This document shows positions 1 to 10,296 of a DNA stretch of 58,215 nt, one piece after another (the first letter of the stretch is position 1; each line of letters begins with the position of its first letter). The DNA is from an uncultured Eubacteriales bacterium (lineage in GTDB: Bacteria; Bacillota; Clostridia; Oscillospirales; Ruminococcaceae): assembly GCA_900314975.1 (NCBI GenBank), contig OMXI01000009.1, positions 1 through 58,215 on the forward strand, read 5' to 3'. Under the pieces are notes generated by a model. It saw nothing but the letters and a program-made list of their open reading frames with translations. It made no database searches and was not told where the DNA came from. A program made the position numbers and the translations under genes.

Positions 1-59
1 TACTCTTATTCTATCATAGGAGGTTTTGTTTTTCTACTCATAGCTAAAGCTTTTTTGAA

Positions 60-86
60 CCCCCAGCATAGCTGGGGGTTTTCGTT
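60..86 (+). terminator. Rho-independent terminator of a gene left of the window
   Basis: An 8-bp stem CCCCCAGC (60-67) / GCTGGGGG (71-78) with a 3-nt loop is followed by TTTTCGTT. It reads as a plus-strand terminator, so a plus-strand gene probably ends at or before the left edge. In bases 1-59 I could not identify any coding sequence with confidence. Confidence 0.7.
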
Positions 87-90
87 GCAC

Positions 91-124
91 AACAAAAAAC
101 ACGCTGATTTTTACGTCAGCGTGT
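91..124 (-). terminator. Terminator of the ligA-gatCAB operon
   Basis: A 9-bp perfect stem ACACGCTGA (99-107) / TCAGCGTGT (116-124) is followed on the minus strand by a T-rich run (complement of 91-98). It lies 8 bp past the stop of the zinc-ribbon gene and so closes the leftward operon. Confidence 0.8.
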
Positions 125-131
125 TCTTTTA

Positions 132-638
132 TTATTTCATCAGATGAATATTGCCCAGAACAGGCAGTTCTTTTGCTTTGCCGTTAACAGCATTGACTAT
201 TCCGCATATCGAAAGGATAAGCCAAACAAGTCCGACCAGACCGCAAATTGATAAAGTTATCGGTCCAACAACAGGTATCTTTCCGACCGTTACACCGAGA
301 GCTGTCATTATAACGCCGTAAATAACCTCAAAGATGAAAAGCGTAAGACCCTGATTAGCGTGGAATCTTGCAAACTTCGACTGCGGAGCAGCAAATATCG
401 TGACAAAAACCAATATCCATATGTAAGCAAGAATAGCCATGACCTTGTTTTGCTCGACGTCGCTTGCGTCCATCTGACTTGAATAATCAGCTGTGTTATT
501 CAAGTTGTTGACAAAGTCATTGATAGCCTGTTGTGTGTTGCTCTGTGTGTTGTTTTTGTCGCCAAGCGACGCACCACACTTTGGACAATTCGGTGCATTA
601 TCAGGTACCTGCTCACCGCATACAGGACAAAATGCCAT
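132..638 (-). CDS. Zinc-ribbon membrane protein, DUF4870-like
   Basis: Protein of 168 aa. The N-terminus carries a zinc-ribbon with two CxxC knuckles (CPVC and CPKC within the first 25 residues), then a polar Asn/Gln-rich linker, then a hydrophobic half with about three membrane segments and a KFARFHANQG motif typical of DUF4870/TIC20-like small membrane proteins. The start at 638 is chosen because AGGAGG sits 8 nt upstream; the longer frame begins at a GTG inside that Shine-Dalgarno sequence. It follows gatB by about 30 bp and precedes the operon terminator, so it is probably the last gene of the ligA-gatCAB unit. The molecular function is unknown. Confidence 0.8.
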   Translation of the reverse strand: MAFCPVCGEQVPDNAPNCPKCGASLGDKNNTQSNTQQAINDFVNNLNNTADYSSQMDASDVEQNKVMAILAYIWILVFVTIFAAPQSKFARFHANQGLTLFIFEVIYGVIMTALGVTVGKIPVVGPITLSICGLVGLVWLILSICGIVNAVNGKAKELPVLGNIHLMK

Positions 639-668
639 TTCTAACACCTCCTTAAAATAATATCTATA

Positions 669-2102
669 CTATTCCATCAATGAAAGAATAATCTCTTTCA
701 TTTTAACAGGATTAGCTTTGTTATTTGAAAGTTTCATGCACTGCCCCACAAGGAAGCCCAGCGCATTTGTCTTTCCGTTTTTGTAATCCGACACGGACTT
801 TTCATTCTCGCTTAAAACTTGTTTTGCAATAGCTTCAAGGGCGTTTGTATCGGAAATCTGTGAAAGACCGAGTTCGCTTATTATTTCTTTTACAGATATC
901 TTTTTTTCAAGCAGAACTGCAAATACTGTCTTTGCCGCAGAATTTGATATCACATTTTCATCGACAGAATCAATCAGATCGTTCAGTACATCGACAGTAA
1001 GCTTTGTCTGTGAAAGCTCTTTTTGAGAGGCATTAAGATACTTTGCAAGCTCCCCCATTATCCAGCTGCAATACTTTTTAGGCGTATGCTTTTGAGTTTT
1101 TATACACTCGTCAAAGAACTGCGCAATGCTTTGGTTAAAGGCAATATATTCCGCCTCTTTAGAATCAATTCCATACTCGCTGATATACCTTATCATTTTA
1201 ACATTTGGCAGTTCGGGAATGGTTTGCGAAAACTTGCCAATATCCTGCTCACTTATGTAAGCACTTGGTATATCGGGTTCAGGAAAGTATCTGTAATCAT
1301 CAGCATTCTCTTTTGTACGCATTAAAAAGCTCTCGCCTTTGATATCGTCCCAGCGCAGTGTCTGCTGCTTGATAATCTCACCGTCTGAAAGCAGTTGCGT
1401 CTGTCTTTTGGTTTCGTATTCTATTGCACGGACAACTGCCGAAAAGCTGTTGATGTTTTTCATCTCGCAGCGCGTACCAAGCGGTTCCCCATGTTTATTA
1501 AGAGATACATTAACGTCGCTTCTTATAGAGCCCTCCTGCATTTTGCAGTCGCATATACCGAGATAACTCAAAATAGCTTTGAGCGCTTTCAGATAAGCAT
1601 ACGCTTCGCCCGAAGATTCAATATCGGGTTTTGAAACGATTTCAATAAGAGGAACGCCGCATCGGTTGAAATCAATGTATGTTTCGTCTGCACTCTCATC
1701 ACTGTGAACGAGCTTGCCAGCGTCCTCCTCTATATGTATCCTTTCAATGTGAACCGTTCTCACCTGTCCGTCATACCAGAACTCAACATACCCATTTTCA
1801 CAAAGCGGAACATAGGACTGTGAAATCTGATATGCTTTGGGTAGGTCGGGATAGAAATAGTTCTTTCTGTCAAGCCGTGAAACACTGTTAATAGTACAGT
1901 TAAGTGCAAGTCCCATCCTGACGGCGTATTCAACAACCGATTTGTTAAGAACTGGCAGTGCACCGGGAAGGCCGAGACAAACAGGGCAAACGTTACTGTT
2001 TGTACTGCTGCCGAATTCGTTTTTGCAGCCACAGTATATCTTGGTTTTTGTGTTCAGCTCCGCGTGAGTTTCAAGTCCTATGACCGTATGATACTGTGAC
2101 AT
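669..2102 (-). CDS. gatB: Asp-tRNA(Asn)/Glu-tRNA(Gln) amidotransferase subunit B
   Basis: GatB, 477 aa, binds the mischarged tRNA and, with GatA and GatC, converts Glu-tRNA(Gln) to Gln-tRNA(Gln) (and Asp-tRNA(Asn) to Asn-tRNA(Asn)) in the cytoplasm. The N-terminus has the family signature VIGLETHAEL. Zinc-type cysteines occur near residues 24-26 (YCGC) and 39-42 (CPVC), followed by the large kinase-like core with HIEEDAGK. The last 150 residues form the GatB/YqeY tail domain. Length is normal. The ATG at 2102 has GGAGG 8 nt upstream. It lies directly after gatA in the order gatC-gatA-gatB, typical of Firmicutes. Confidence 0.97.
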   Translation of the reverse strand: MSQYHTVIGLETHAELNTKTKIYCGCKNEFGSSTNSNVCPVCLGLPGALPVLNKSVVEYAVRMGLALNCTINSVSRLDRKNYFYPDLPKAYQISQSYVPLCENGYVEFWYDGQVRTVHIERIHIEEDAGKLVHSDESADETYIDFNRCGVPLIEIVSKPDIESSGEAYAYLKALKAILSYLGICDCKMQEGSIRSDVNVSLNKHGEPLGTRCEMKNINSFSAVVRAIEYETKRQTQLLSDGEIIKQQTLRWDDIKGESFLMRTKENADDYRYFPEPDIPSAYISEQDIGKFSQTIPELPNVKMIRYISEYGIDSKEAEYIAFNQSIAQFFDECIKTQKHTPKKYCSWIMGELAKYLNASQKELSQTKLTVDVLNDLIDSVDENVISNSAAKTVFAVLLEKKISVKEIISELGLSQISDTNALEAIAKQVLSENEKSVSDYKNGKTNALGFLVGQCMKLSNNKANPVKMKEIILSLME

Positions 2103-2117
2103 TTACCTATCCTCCGT

Positions 2118-3575
2118 TCATAGCCTTGGTTTTTGTATGCCATCAAAAGCATTCTCAAACGAAAATGCTGCGTTCAGCAAAGTTTGCTCGCAAAAGCTGT
2201 TTGCCATAAGCTGCAAACCAATAGGCAAACCGATTTTGTCAGCTCCGCAAGGAACACTTATCGCAGGTACACCTGCAAGATTTGCAAAAATGGTAAACAT
2301 ATCACTTTGATACATTTTTACAGGGTTATCAAGCTTGTCTCCAACTGAAAAGGCAGTTTCGGGCGAGGTCGGCATAGCTATAATATCGACCTTTTCAAAC
2401 AAACTGTTTAAACTGTCAGCAATCAGTTTTGCGGCACTGACAGCCTTTTTATAGTATGCATCGTAATAGCCTGCGCTCAGCACAAAAGTGCCGAGCATTA
2501 TCCGCCTTTTACATTCATCGCCAAATCCCTGTGAACGCGATTTGATGTACATATCATTGAGATCGGTACAGTTATCTGCACGGTAACCGTAGCGTACACC
2601 GTCAAAGCGCGCAAGGTTTGATGATGCTTCGGCTGAAGATATCACATAATATGCAGGCAGCGCAAACTTCGTATTTTCAATTGTTATATCCAAAATCTGC
2701 GCACCGAGGTCTTGAAAAACCTTTAAAGACTTTTTAAAGCCTGTAAACACATCAGGCTGTGAGATACTTTCAAACAATTCCCACGGGACGCCTATTTTTA
2801 AGCCCCTCACATCATCACACAGATTTGCAAAGCAGATGCCGTAATGCTTATCGGCTGATGTTGAGTCACGATTATCACAGCCTGCAATAACGTCAAAAAG
2901 CATTGCAGTATCTTTTACGCATTTGCATATAGGTCCCACCTGGTCAAATGAAGATGCAAAAGCCGTAAGACCGTAACGCGAAACAGCACCATAAGTAGAC
3001 TTAAAACCGACTGTACCGCAAAATGACGAAGGCTGCCTTATAGAGCCGCCTGTATCGGAACCAAGCGCGAACGGAATCATATCAGCGCTGACCGCAGCTG
3101 CGCACCCACCTGATGAGCCGCCTGCAACTCTTGATATATCATAGGGATTGCGGCAGGCACCGAAATACGAGGTCTGCGTTGAAGAACCCATTGCGAACTC
3201 ATCCATATTCATTTTGCCGATTATAACACTATCCGCGTTTTTTAGTCTTTCAACAACAGTCGCATCATACGGCGCAATGTAGTTTTCAAGCATCTTTGAG
3301 CCGCAGGTCATCCTTACATCCTTAACCGAGATGTTATCCTTTATGCCAATCGGGATACCTGCAAGAAGCGAAAGTGTCTCGCCTTTCAAGCGCTTGCGGT
3401 CTACCGTTTCAGCTTGCTTTAAAGCACTTTCTGCACAAAGAGTGATAAACGAATTTAGCTTATCATCAACAGTCTTTATTCTGTTAACGAACGACGAAAC
3501 CAAATCTACAGAACTGATTTGCTTTTTGTTCAGCATCTGCGAAAGCTCAAAAGCTTTAAATTCATATAGTTCCAT
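2118..3575 (-). CDS. gatA: Asp-tRNA(Asn)/Glu-tRNA(Gln) amidotransferase subunit A
   Basis: GatA, 485 aa, is the glutaminase subunit of the amidotransferase and supplies ammonia to GatB. It is an amidase-signature enzyme. The Ser-cisSer-Lys triad is visible: the lysine in GIPIGIKDN near residue 79, the serines in GGSSGG and in GSDTGGSIRQP about 25 residues later. Length is normal and no key residue is missing. Its ATG overlaps the gatC stop codon (TAATG), so the two are translationally coupled. Only 15 bp separate it from gatB. Confidence 0.97.
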   Translation of the reverse strand: MELYEFKAFELSQMLNKKQISSVDLVSSFVNRIKTVDDKLNSFITLCAESALKQAETVDRKRLKGETLSLLAGIPIGIKDNISVKDVRMTCGSKMLENYIAPYDATVVERLKNADSVIIGKMNMDEFAMGSSTQTSYFGACRNPYDISRVAGGSSGGCAAAVSADMIPFALGSDTGGSIRQPSSFCGTVGFKSTYGAVSRYGLTAFASSFDQVGPICKCVKDTAMLFDVIAGCDNRDSTSADKHYGICFANLCDDVRGLKIGVPWELFESISQPDVFTGFKKSLKVFQDLGAQILDITIENTKFALPAYYVISSAEASSNLARFDGVRYGYRADNCTDLNDMYIKSRSQGFGDECKRRIMLGTFVLSAGYYDAYYKKAVSAAKLIADSLNSLFEKVDIIAMPTSPETAFSVGDKLDNPVKMYQSDMFTIFANLAGVPAISVPCGADKIGLPIGLQLMANSFCEQTLLNAAFSFENAFDGIQKPRL

Positions 3576-3850
3576 TACTGCTGCTCCACAGTTTTAGGCA
3601 CACAAAAGCATCCGTTTTTAAAGCTTGGTGCGTTTTGAGATATACCCTTTTCGGTCATACCGCTTTGCTCAACAGTATCCTGTCTTAAGCGGGCAAAATC
3701 ATCAGTTTCATTTATTGGCTGCTCGCCCACCTCACGCAGAATGTCAGCCATTTTTACGATGTCGTTCATCTGAATTTCAAATTCACACTTTTTCCCGTCA
3801 GGGATAGTCAGCTTTGAAAGCTGCGCTGCTCTGTCAACGTCTATAGTCAT
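3575..3850 (-). CDS. gatC: Asp-tRNA(Asn)/Glu-tRNA(Gln) amidotransferase subunit C
   Basis: GatC, 91 aa, is the small scaffold that wraps around GatA and stabilises the GatCAB heterotrimer. The helical N-terminal half (DRAAQLSKLTIPD) and the extended C-terminal stretch rich in Asp and Arg before 'LRQD' match the family in length and layout. The start at 3850 lies 6 bp after the ligA stop, with a weak GAGTGATG ribosome site inside the end of ligA. Its stop overlaps the start of gatA. The placement of ligA directly upstream means DNA ligase and tRNA amidation share one transcript. Confidence 0.93.
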   Translation of the reverse strand: MTIDVDRAAQLSKLTIPDGKKCEFEIQMNDIVKMADILREVGEQPINETDDFARLRQDTVEQSGMTEKGISQNAPSFKNGCFCVPKTVEQQ

Positions 3851-3856
3851 ATTACA

Positions 3857-5857
<2,001 letters not shown>

Positions 5858-5882
5858 TTATTAAAACATTAAACCGATAAAT

Positions 5883-5911
5883 ATTATACCACAGGATTCA
5901 CAAAAATACAA
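5883..5911 (-). promoter_or_regulatory. Sigma-A type promoter of the ligA-gatCAB operon
   Basis: On the minus strand TTGTAT (5906-5911), a 17-bp spacer and TATAAT (5883-5888), about 50 bp upstream of the ligA start. Consensus -10 with ideal spacing. Confidence 0.8.
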
Positions 5912-5916
5912 GCATT

Positions 5917-6540
5917 TCATAGCGAAAAATACGAGTTTGGCACTTCCCCGACGATGACTTTTTCACCGATAAGATACTCATAGTCAACGCTGACATCTGT
6001 TGTTTTTATTGGTAAAACTGCACTCAGCTCGACTTTTATCTCAATATAGACTCGGTATTTTGACTGGTTTACACCACACGAAACAAACTCTGAATGCATT
6101 TGAGTCGAAACAGCACCAAGCTGATGAAGTCTTAAATCAAGGTCAAATCCCCTGCCATTGAGAAACGTTATACCTGACAGCGTTCCAATAGGGACTTTAA
6201 AGCCCTCGTCCTCATACTTTTTCAGCATATCAGTAACAGCAGCAGAGATAGTGCTATTTATCCTGTTGGTTTTGATATGGTCAAGCGACAAAGCCTGCAG
6301 CTTACCGCTGCTGTCGAATTTTTCCGATATAAGCTCATTTACATCAATGCTGTCAAGTGAATTTTCAACCGCCGTGTTGATTATCCGTGTTGCCAACAGT
6401 TTGCTTTCGTATCTGCTTATCTCGTCGATATGTATAGAAAGCTGATAGCAAAACACCGCAGCTGCAATAAATACAATAATCAAAACCGCAATCAAAGCAT
6501 ACGATAACTTACACTTTTTAGAACTCTTATAGACACTCAC
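5917..6540 (-). CDS. yunB: Sporulation protein YunB
   Basis: Protein of 207 aa with one N-terminal membrane anchor (about residues 12-34) and an extracytoplasmic domain. The C-terminal half carries the YunB pattern: VPIGTLSG, then NGRGFDLDLR, then SCGVNQSKY, ending in EKVIVGEVPNSYF. YunB is a mother-cell sporulation protein in Bacillus; its exact biochemical role is unknown. I choose the GTG at 6540: GGGAGG lies about 8 nt upstream, whereas the longest frame starts with TTG at 6570, inside a likely promoter -10 box. It diverges from the secreted basic protein at 6745. Confidence 0.85.
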   Translation of the reverse strand: MSVYKSSKKCKLSYALIAVLIIVFIAAAVFCYQLSIHIDEISRYESKLLATRIINTAVENSLDSIDVNELISEKFDSSGKLQALSLDHIKTNRINSTISAAVTDMLKKYEDEGFKVPIGTLSGITFLNGRGFDLDLRLHQLGAVSTQMHSEFVSCGVNQSKYRVYIEIKVELSAVLPIKTTDVSVDYEYLIGEKVIVGEVPNSYFSL

Positions 6541-6559
6541 TTGCTCCACCTCCCTGCTC

Positions 6560-6589
6560 ATTATACTCAATGCAAAACAAAAGTGTTAA
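6560..6589 (-). promoter_or_regulatory. Candidate promoter of yunB
   Basis: Minus strand TTAACA (6584-6589), 18-bp spacer, TATAAT (6560-6565). Transcription would begin near 6553, just before the GGGAGG of yunB, which supports the GTG start at 6540. Sporulation genes of this kind often use sigma-E, whose consensus I could not find here. Confidence 0.5.
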
Positions 6590-6744
6590 GATTTAAACTA
6601 ATTTTAAATAACGAATAATATAATGAGCATAAGCTCAAATAACAGAGCTTGAACAAGGACATATATGCTGAAAGAGGATGTGATGCGCAGCATCTTCGCA
6701 AAAGCAAAGTCCGAACAACTTTAAAAGAAAGGATAGTGATAGCA

Positions 6745-7455
6745 TTGAAATCATCAAAAAAGGCACTTGCTTGCATTTGTGCGCTGATAATGGCAACAAC
6801 CTCACTCGCAGCTTACAGTGTTAGTGCTGCTGATGAAAGCGAGCAAACTACTGTTTCGTCACAGGCAGACACAGCCGAATCCAAGGTAAAGACTGTAAAG
6901 GTTGGCAAAGTCACAGCAGTAAACGGCAGTCAGCTGACAGTTGCTATGGGTGATTTTTCAGCAAAGCAAAGCAATGCAGAAAAGTCCTCTGGAGACGAAG
7001 ACACCGAAACTGCTAAAAAAACAAGGCGTTCAAGGAAAAGCAAGTCCCAAAGCACAGATACTCAGACTGAATCAAAGCCTAGCAGTGAAGCTCAGCCCAA
7101 GAGCGAAGCAACCGACAGCAGCGATGTGCAGGCTTTTGGTGAAAAGACCGGACGCAAGCACGGAAGAAAAGGCGGCAAAAGAGGCGGTCGCCGTGGTGAG
7201 TTCGCGGAAAACGGAACTACTGAAACTATAACCATCACAAGTGATATAGTTGTCAAGAAAAAGGGCGAAACCATTTCCGTTTCCGACGTAAGCACCGACG
7301 ATATCATCAAGCTCAAATACGATGAGAACAATAAGCTCGTTGAGGTAAAGGTCTCATCAAAGCACAAGAAGAACAAATCAGCTGAAGAAAAGACAGCTGC
7401 CAACAGCACGACTGACAGCAGCAAGAAATATGCTGATGAGTCTTCAAATGCATAA
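6745..7455 (+). CDS. Secreted basic protein with a TRRSRK/RGG-rich middle
   Basis: About 236 aa, function not recognised. The N-terminus is a signal peptide (two lysine pairs, hydrophobic core ACICALIMATTSLAA, likely cleavage after SVSA). The mature part has a short beta-rich segment (KVGKVTAVNGSQLTVAMG), then a highly charged region with TRRSRKSKS and RKHGRKGGKRGGRRG, then a second segment (ETITITSDIVVKKKGETISVS ... DIIKLKYDENNKLVEV) and a Lys/Ser-rich tail. The paired segments resemble split DUF5666-like repeats of clostridial secreted proteins; this is inference. The start is uncertain: TTG at 6745 with AAAGGA 11 nt upstream is preferred, GTG at 6736 is possible. A terminator follows at 7492. 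Confidence 0.65.
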   Translation: MKSSKKALACICALIMATTSLAAYSVSAADESEQTTVSSQADTAESKVKTVKVGKVTAVNGSQLTVAMGDFSAKQSNAEKSSGDEDTETAKKTRRSRKSKSQSTDTQTESKPSSEAQPKSEATDSSDVQAFGEKTGRKHGRKGGKRGGRRGEFAENGTTETITITSDIVVKKKGETISVSDVSTDDIIKLKYDENNKLVEVKVSSKHKKNKSAEEKTAANSTTDSSKKYADESSNA

Positions 7456-7491
7456 TGCGAGAAAATGTTGAGCTAAAAATTCAAAGCACTG

Positions 7492-7526
7492 CCCCACCCG
7501 AACAAAAATCGAGTGGGGTATTTTTT
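7492..7526 (+). terminator. Terminator of the secreted basic protein gene
   Basis: Stem CCCCAC (7492-7497) / GTGGGG (7513-7518), with extra CG pairs inside, followed by TATTTTTT. The rest of 7456-7603 holds no gene or RNA that I can recognise. Confidence 0.8.
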
Positions 7527-7603
7527 ATCTATCTAATAAGCCTGTTTCTTTAAACTAAACCAACAACTTATCGCCTTGCTCACTTACAGATAGCTTTAGA
7601 ATA

Positions 7604-7643
7604 CAAAAAAAGACTGATGCCTGCACTACACAAGCATCAGCCT
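7604..7643 (-). terminator. Terminator of the lspA-transketolase operon
   Basis: Stem CTGATGC (7614-7620) / GCATCAG (7634-7640) followed on the minus strand by a run of seven T (complement of 7605-7611). It lies 17 bp past the transketolase C-subunit stop. Confidence 0.8.
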
Positions 7644-7659
7644 TTGCTTTTAAATAATA

Positions 7660-8607
7660 TTACTTTGATTTAACAGCCTCTGCTGCCTTGTTAACAATAT
7701 TTTCAGCGCACAGACCATACTGCTTGAGAAGCTCGGCAGCAGGTCCCGAATGACCGAATTCATCGTTTACACCTATCTTGACAACCTTTGTAGGATAGTT
7801 TTCGCAAAGAACATCACATACAGCCTCACCGAGACCGCCGATAACACTATGCTCCTCAACAGTAAGAACAAGGTTTGTTTTCTTTGCTGCCTCGATAATG
7901 ATATCCTTATCGATCGGCTTAATAGTGTGGATGTTGATAACAGTAGCCTCAATACCCTGCTGTGCAAGCGTCTTTGCAGCCTCGATAGCCTCGTAAACCA
8001 TAAGACCTGTTGCAACGATAGTAATATCATTACCGTCACGCAGCTTGATGCCCTTGCCTATCTCGAACTTGTAGGTAGCGGGGTCATTGAATACAGGAAC
8101 TGCCAGTCTGCCAAAACGCATATAAACAGGACCTTCATAGTTGATAGCAGCCTCAACAGCAGCCTTTGCCTCAACGTCGTCAGCTGGGATAATAACAGTC
8201 ATACCCGGGATAGTTCTCATAAGGGCGATATCCTCGTTACACTGGTGTGTAGCACCGTCCTCGCCTACAGAGATACCTGCGTGAGTCGCACCGATCTTAA
8301 CATTGAGGTGCGGATAACCAATAGAGTTTCTTACCTGCTCAAATGCTCTGCCTGCGGCGAACATAGCAAATGTCGAAACAAAAGGTATCTTGCCTGTTGC
8401 TGCCATACCTGCGGCAACGCCCATCATATTTGACTCTGCAATACCGCAGTCAAAAAATCTGTCGGGGAATTTCTTCTTGAATATACCTGTTTTTGTTGCA
8501 GCTGCAAGGTCAGCATCAAAAACATAAAGGTTTTCATATTTATCGCCAAGCTCTGCAAGAGCATTGCCGTAGCTTTCTCTTGTAGCAATCTTCTTTATAT
8601 CTGCCAT
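7660..8607 (-). CDS. Transketolase, C-terminal subunit (pyrimidine-binding and C domains)
   Basis: Protein of 315 aa that covers the second half of a transketolase: the pyrimidine-binding TPP domain (FDADLAAATKTGIF, RFFDCGIAESNMMGVAAGMA) and the C-terminal transketolase domain (TVEEHSVIGGLGEAV). It works with the preceding 279-aa subunit to move two-carbon ketol units between sugar phosphates in the non-oxidative pentose phosphate pathway. GGAGGG lies 8-9 nt before its ATG. Three bases separate the two subunits. Split transketolases of this kind are common in Clostridia and archaea, so this is not a broken gene. Confidence 0.93.
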   Translation of the reverse strand: MADIKKIATRESYGNALAELGDKYENLYVFDADLAAATKTGIFKKKFPDRFFDCGIAESNMMGVAAGMAATGKIPFVSTFAMFAAGRAFEQVRNSIGYPHLNVKIGATHAGISVGEDGATHQCNEDIALMRTIPGMTVIIPADDVEAKAAVEAAINYEGPVYMRFGRLAVPVFNDPATYKFEIGKGIKLRDGNDITIVATGLMVYEAIEAAKTLAQQGIEATVINIHTIKPIDKDIIIEAAKKTNLVLTVEEHSVIGGLGEAVCDVLCENYPTKVVKIGVNDEFGHSGPAAELLKQYGLCAENIVNKAAEAVKSK

Positions 8608-8610
8608 AGC

Positions 8611-9450
8611 TTAACCCTCCAGTTCCTTAAGTTGTGCAGTCAGCTCCGCTACTGCCTGATCGTACTGTTCCTTATTAGGTGCAGAGCCGTGCCAAGCAAC
8701 GTTATTCTCCATAAACGAAACGCCCTTGCCCTTAACGCTCTTGAGGATTATAACTACAGGCTGATTTGCAATGTTTTCAGCCTCGTTGAATGCCTTTTCA
8801 AGTGAATCGAAATCGTGAGCATCCGCGCTGATAGCGTGCCAGCCGAATGCCTCAAACTTATCAGCGATAGGATAAACGCTCATAACGTCCTCAACCTTGC
8901 CGTCGATCTGCAAGCCGTTGTTGTCGACAATAGCAACGAGATTATCAAGCTTATAGTGAGCAGCAAACATTGCAGCCTCCCAAACCTGACCCTCTTCGAT
9001 TTCGCCGTCGCCGAGAATTGTATAGACCTTATAGGTATCGTTTGTTATCTTGCCCGAAAGCGCCATACCGCAGGCAACGGAAATTCCCTGACCGAGCGAA
9101 CCCGAGGACATATCTACACCGGGGATAGTGATACAGGGATGACCCTGAAGCATTGCGCCGATGTGACGAAGGCTCTTAAGCTCGTCCTTTGAGAAGAATC
9201 CTTTCTCTGCAAGTGTGGAATAAAGTGCAGGTGCTGTATGACCCTTGGAAAGAACAAGTCTGTCTCTCTGCGGTTCATCTGGCTTGTCGGGATAAACGTT
9301 CATTCTTGCAAAATACAGATATGTCATAACATCTGCAATTGAAAGCGAGCCGCCCGGATGTCCCGATTTAGCATTGAAAACGCCCTCAATGATACCCAGA
9401 CGTATCTTGCAGGCGGTGATTTCAAGCTGTTTTTTAAGTACTGCGTCCAT
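8611..9450 (-). CDS. Transketolase, N-terminal subunit (pyrophosphate-binding domain)
   Basis: Protein of 279 aa matching the thiamine-diphosphate pyrophosphate-binding domain of transketolase. It has AKSGHPGGSLSIADVMTYLY, the SKGHTAPALY loop, and the TPP motif GDGEIEEGQVWEAA ... VDNNGLQIDG with its Mg2+-binding Asp and Asn. It pairs with the C-terminal subunit encoded 3 bp downstream. GGAGG lies 8 nt before the ATG. The gene follows a HAD phosphatase and is the fourth gene of the lspA transcript. Confidence 0.93.
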   Translation of the reverse strand: MDAVLKKQLEITACKIRLGIIEGVFNAKSGHPGGSLSIADVMTYLYFARMNVYPDKPDEPQRDRLVLSKGHTAPALYSTLAEKGFFSKDELKSLRHIGAMLQGHPCITIPGVDMSSGSLGQGISVACGMALSGKITNDTYKVYTILGDGEIEEGQVWEAAMFAAHYKLDNLVAIVDNNGLQIDGKVEDVMSVYPIADKFEAFGWHAISADAHDFDSLEKAFNEAENIANQPVVIILKSVKGKGVSFMENNVAWHGSAPNKEQYDQAVAELTAQLKELEG

Positions 9451-9464
9451 ACTGAAACCTCCAA

Positions 9465-10289
9465 TTATTTATATAAAGTTTTATTAAAGATATACTCAAT
9501 TACTGCCGCAACTGCGTCCTGTTCACATGACTGTTCAAGAATGATATCTGCTGCGGCTTTAACATCAGGTGCAGCATTGGACGGACAAAAGCCGATATCC
9601 GCCTGCTGTATCATTTCTATATCGTTGTTATAATCACCGACAGAAACGAATGTGAAATCTTGCATATTGCAGACCTCACGCATCATATTAAGCGCATAGC
9701 CTTTCGAGATGTTCTGCGGGAGGATTTCATAATACTCGGGTGCAGACCTTACAAAATCGACACCGTCAAAACCGTTTGACCTGACATATTCGATAAGCTT
9801 GTCCATATCCTGTGGCTCAACTGCAAAAAGCACCTTATACCAATCGTCAGGGATATCGTCTACACCGCACAAAACGGGGTTTTCAACCTTGCAAATCTTA
9901 ATATGCTTTTCTTCAAGCGGCGTAAGCTGCGGTACATAGACATTATCAAGTCTTAACACCTCACAGCCAACATAGTCATTATCTGCAAGTATCTGTTTAA
10001 CTATCTGCTTTGTTCCACGTGGAACATACACATCATATATCTGCTGCTTGCTGTTGATATCGTATATCATACCGCCGTTGCACATAATGATAGGACAGTT
10101 AACACTGACAGTATCAAAATACTGCTGCGATGCCTGCAAAGACCTGCCTGTTGCTATTGAAAACCTTCCGCCTGCCTGCATAAATCTATCGACTGCATCA
10201 AGCGTTTTCTTGCCCGGTATCTTGCTTGAAGGCAGGAATGTTCCGTCCATATCTGTTATAAGCAAGACTTTTTTTATATTTTCAAACAT
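9465..10289 (-). CDS. HAD superfamily (Cof-type, IIB) phosphatase
   Basis: Protein of 274 aa of the Cof/YbiV-type haloacid dehalogenase phosphatases. Motif I is TDMDGTFL with both catalytic aspartates, motif II is SIATGRS, and motif IV is SVGDYNNDIEMIQQA. The region between them is the C2B cap (about residues 85-200). Substrate unknown; such enzymes act on sugar phosphates, nucleotides or FMN, and the transketolase neighbours would fit a sugar phosphate (inference). The start at 10289 has TTGAGG 5 nt upstream, inside the end of the pseudouridine synthase gene. Confidence 0.88.
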   Translation of the reverse strand: MFENIKKVLLITDMDGTFLPSSKIPGKKTLDAVDRFMQAGGRFSIATGRSLQASQQYFDTVSVNCPIIMCNGGMIYDINSKQQIYDVYVPRGTKQIVKQILADNDYVGCEVLRLDNVYVPQLTPLEEKHIKICKVENPVLCGVDDIPDDWYKVLFAVEPQDMDKLIEYVRSNGFDGVDFVRSAPEYYEILPQNISKGYALNMMREVCNMQDFTFVSVGDYNNDIEMIQQADIGFCPSNAAPDVKAAADIILEQSCEQDAVAAVIEYIFNKTLYK

Positions 10290-10296
10290 TTTTTCC

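Noticed and set aside
1-56. C-terminal fragment of a membrane protein on the plus strand
   Set aside because: Frame 1 is open and hydrophobic, but it runs on through the terminator hairpin, and the other frames stop within 45 bases; no call can be supported.
7660-9450. Transketolase broken by a frameshift or stop
   Set aside because: Each half has its own strong ribosome site and matches the known two-subunit transketolase layout, so it is a normal split enzyme.
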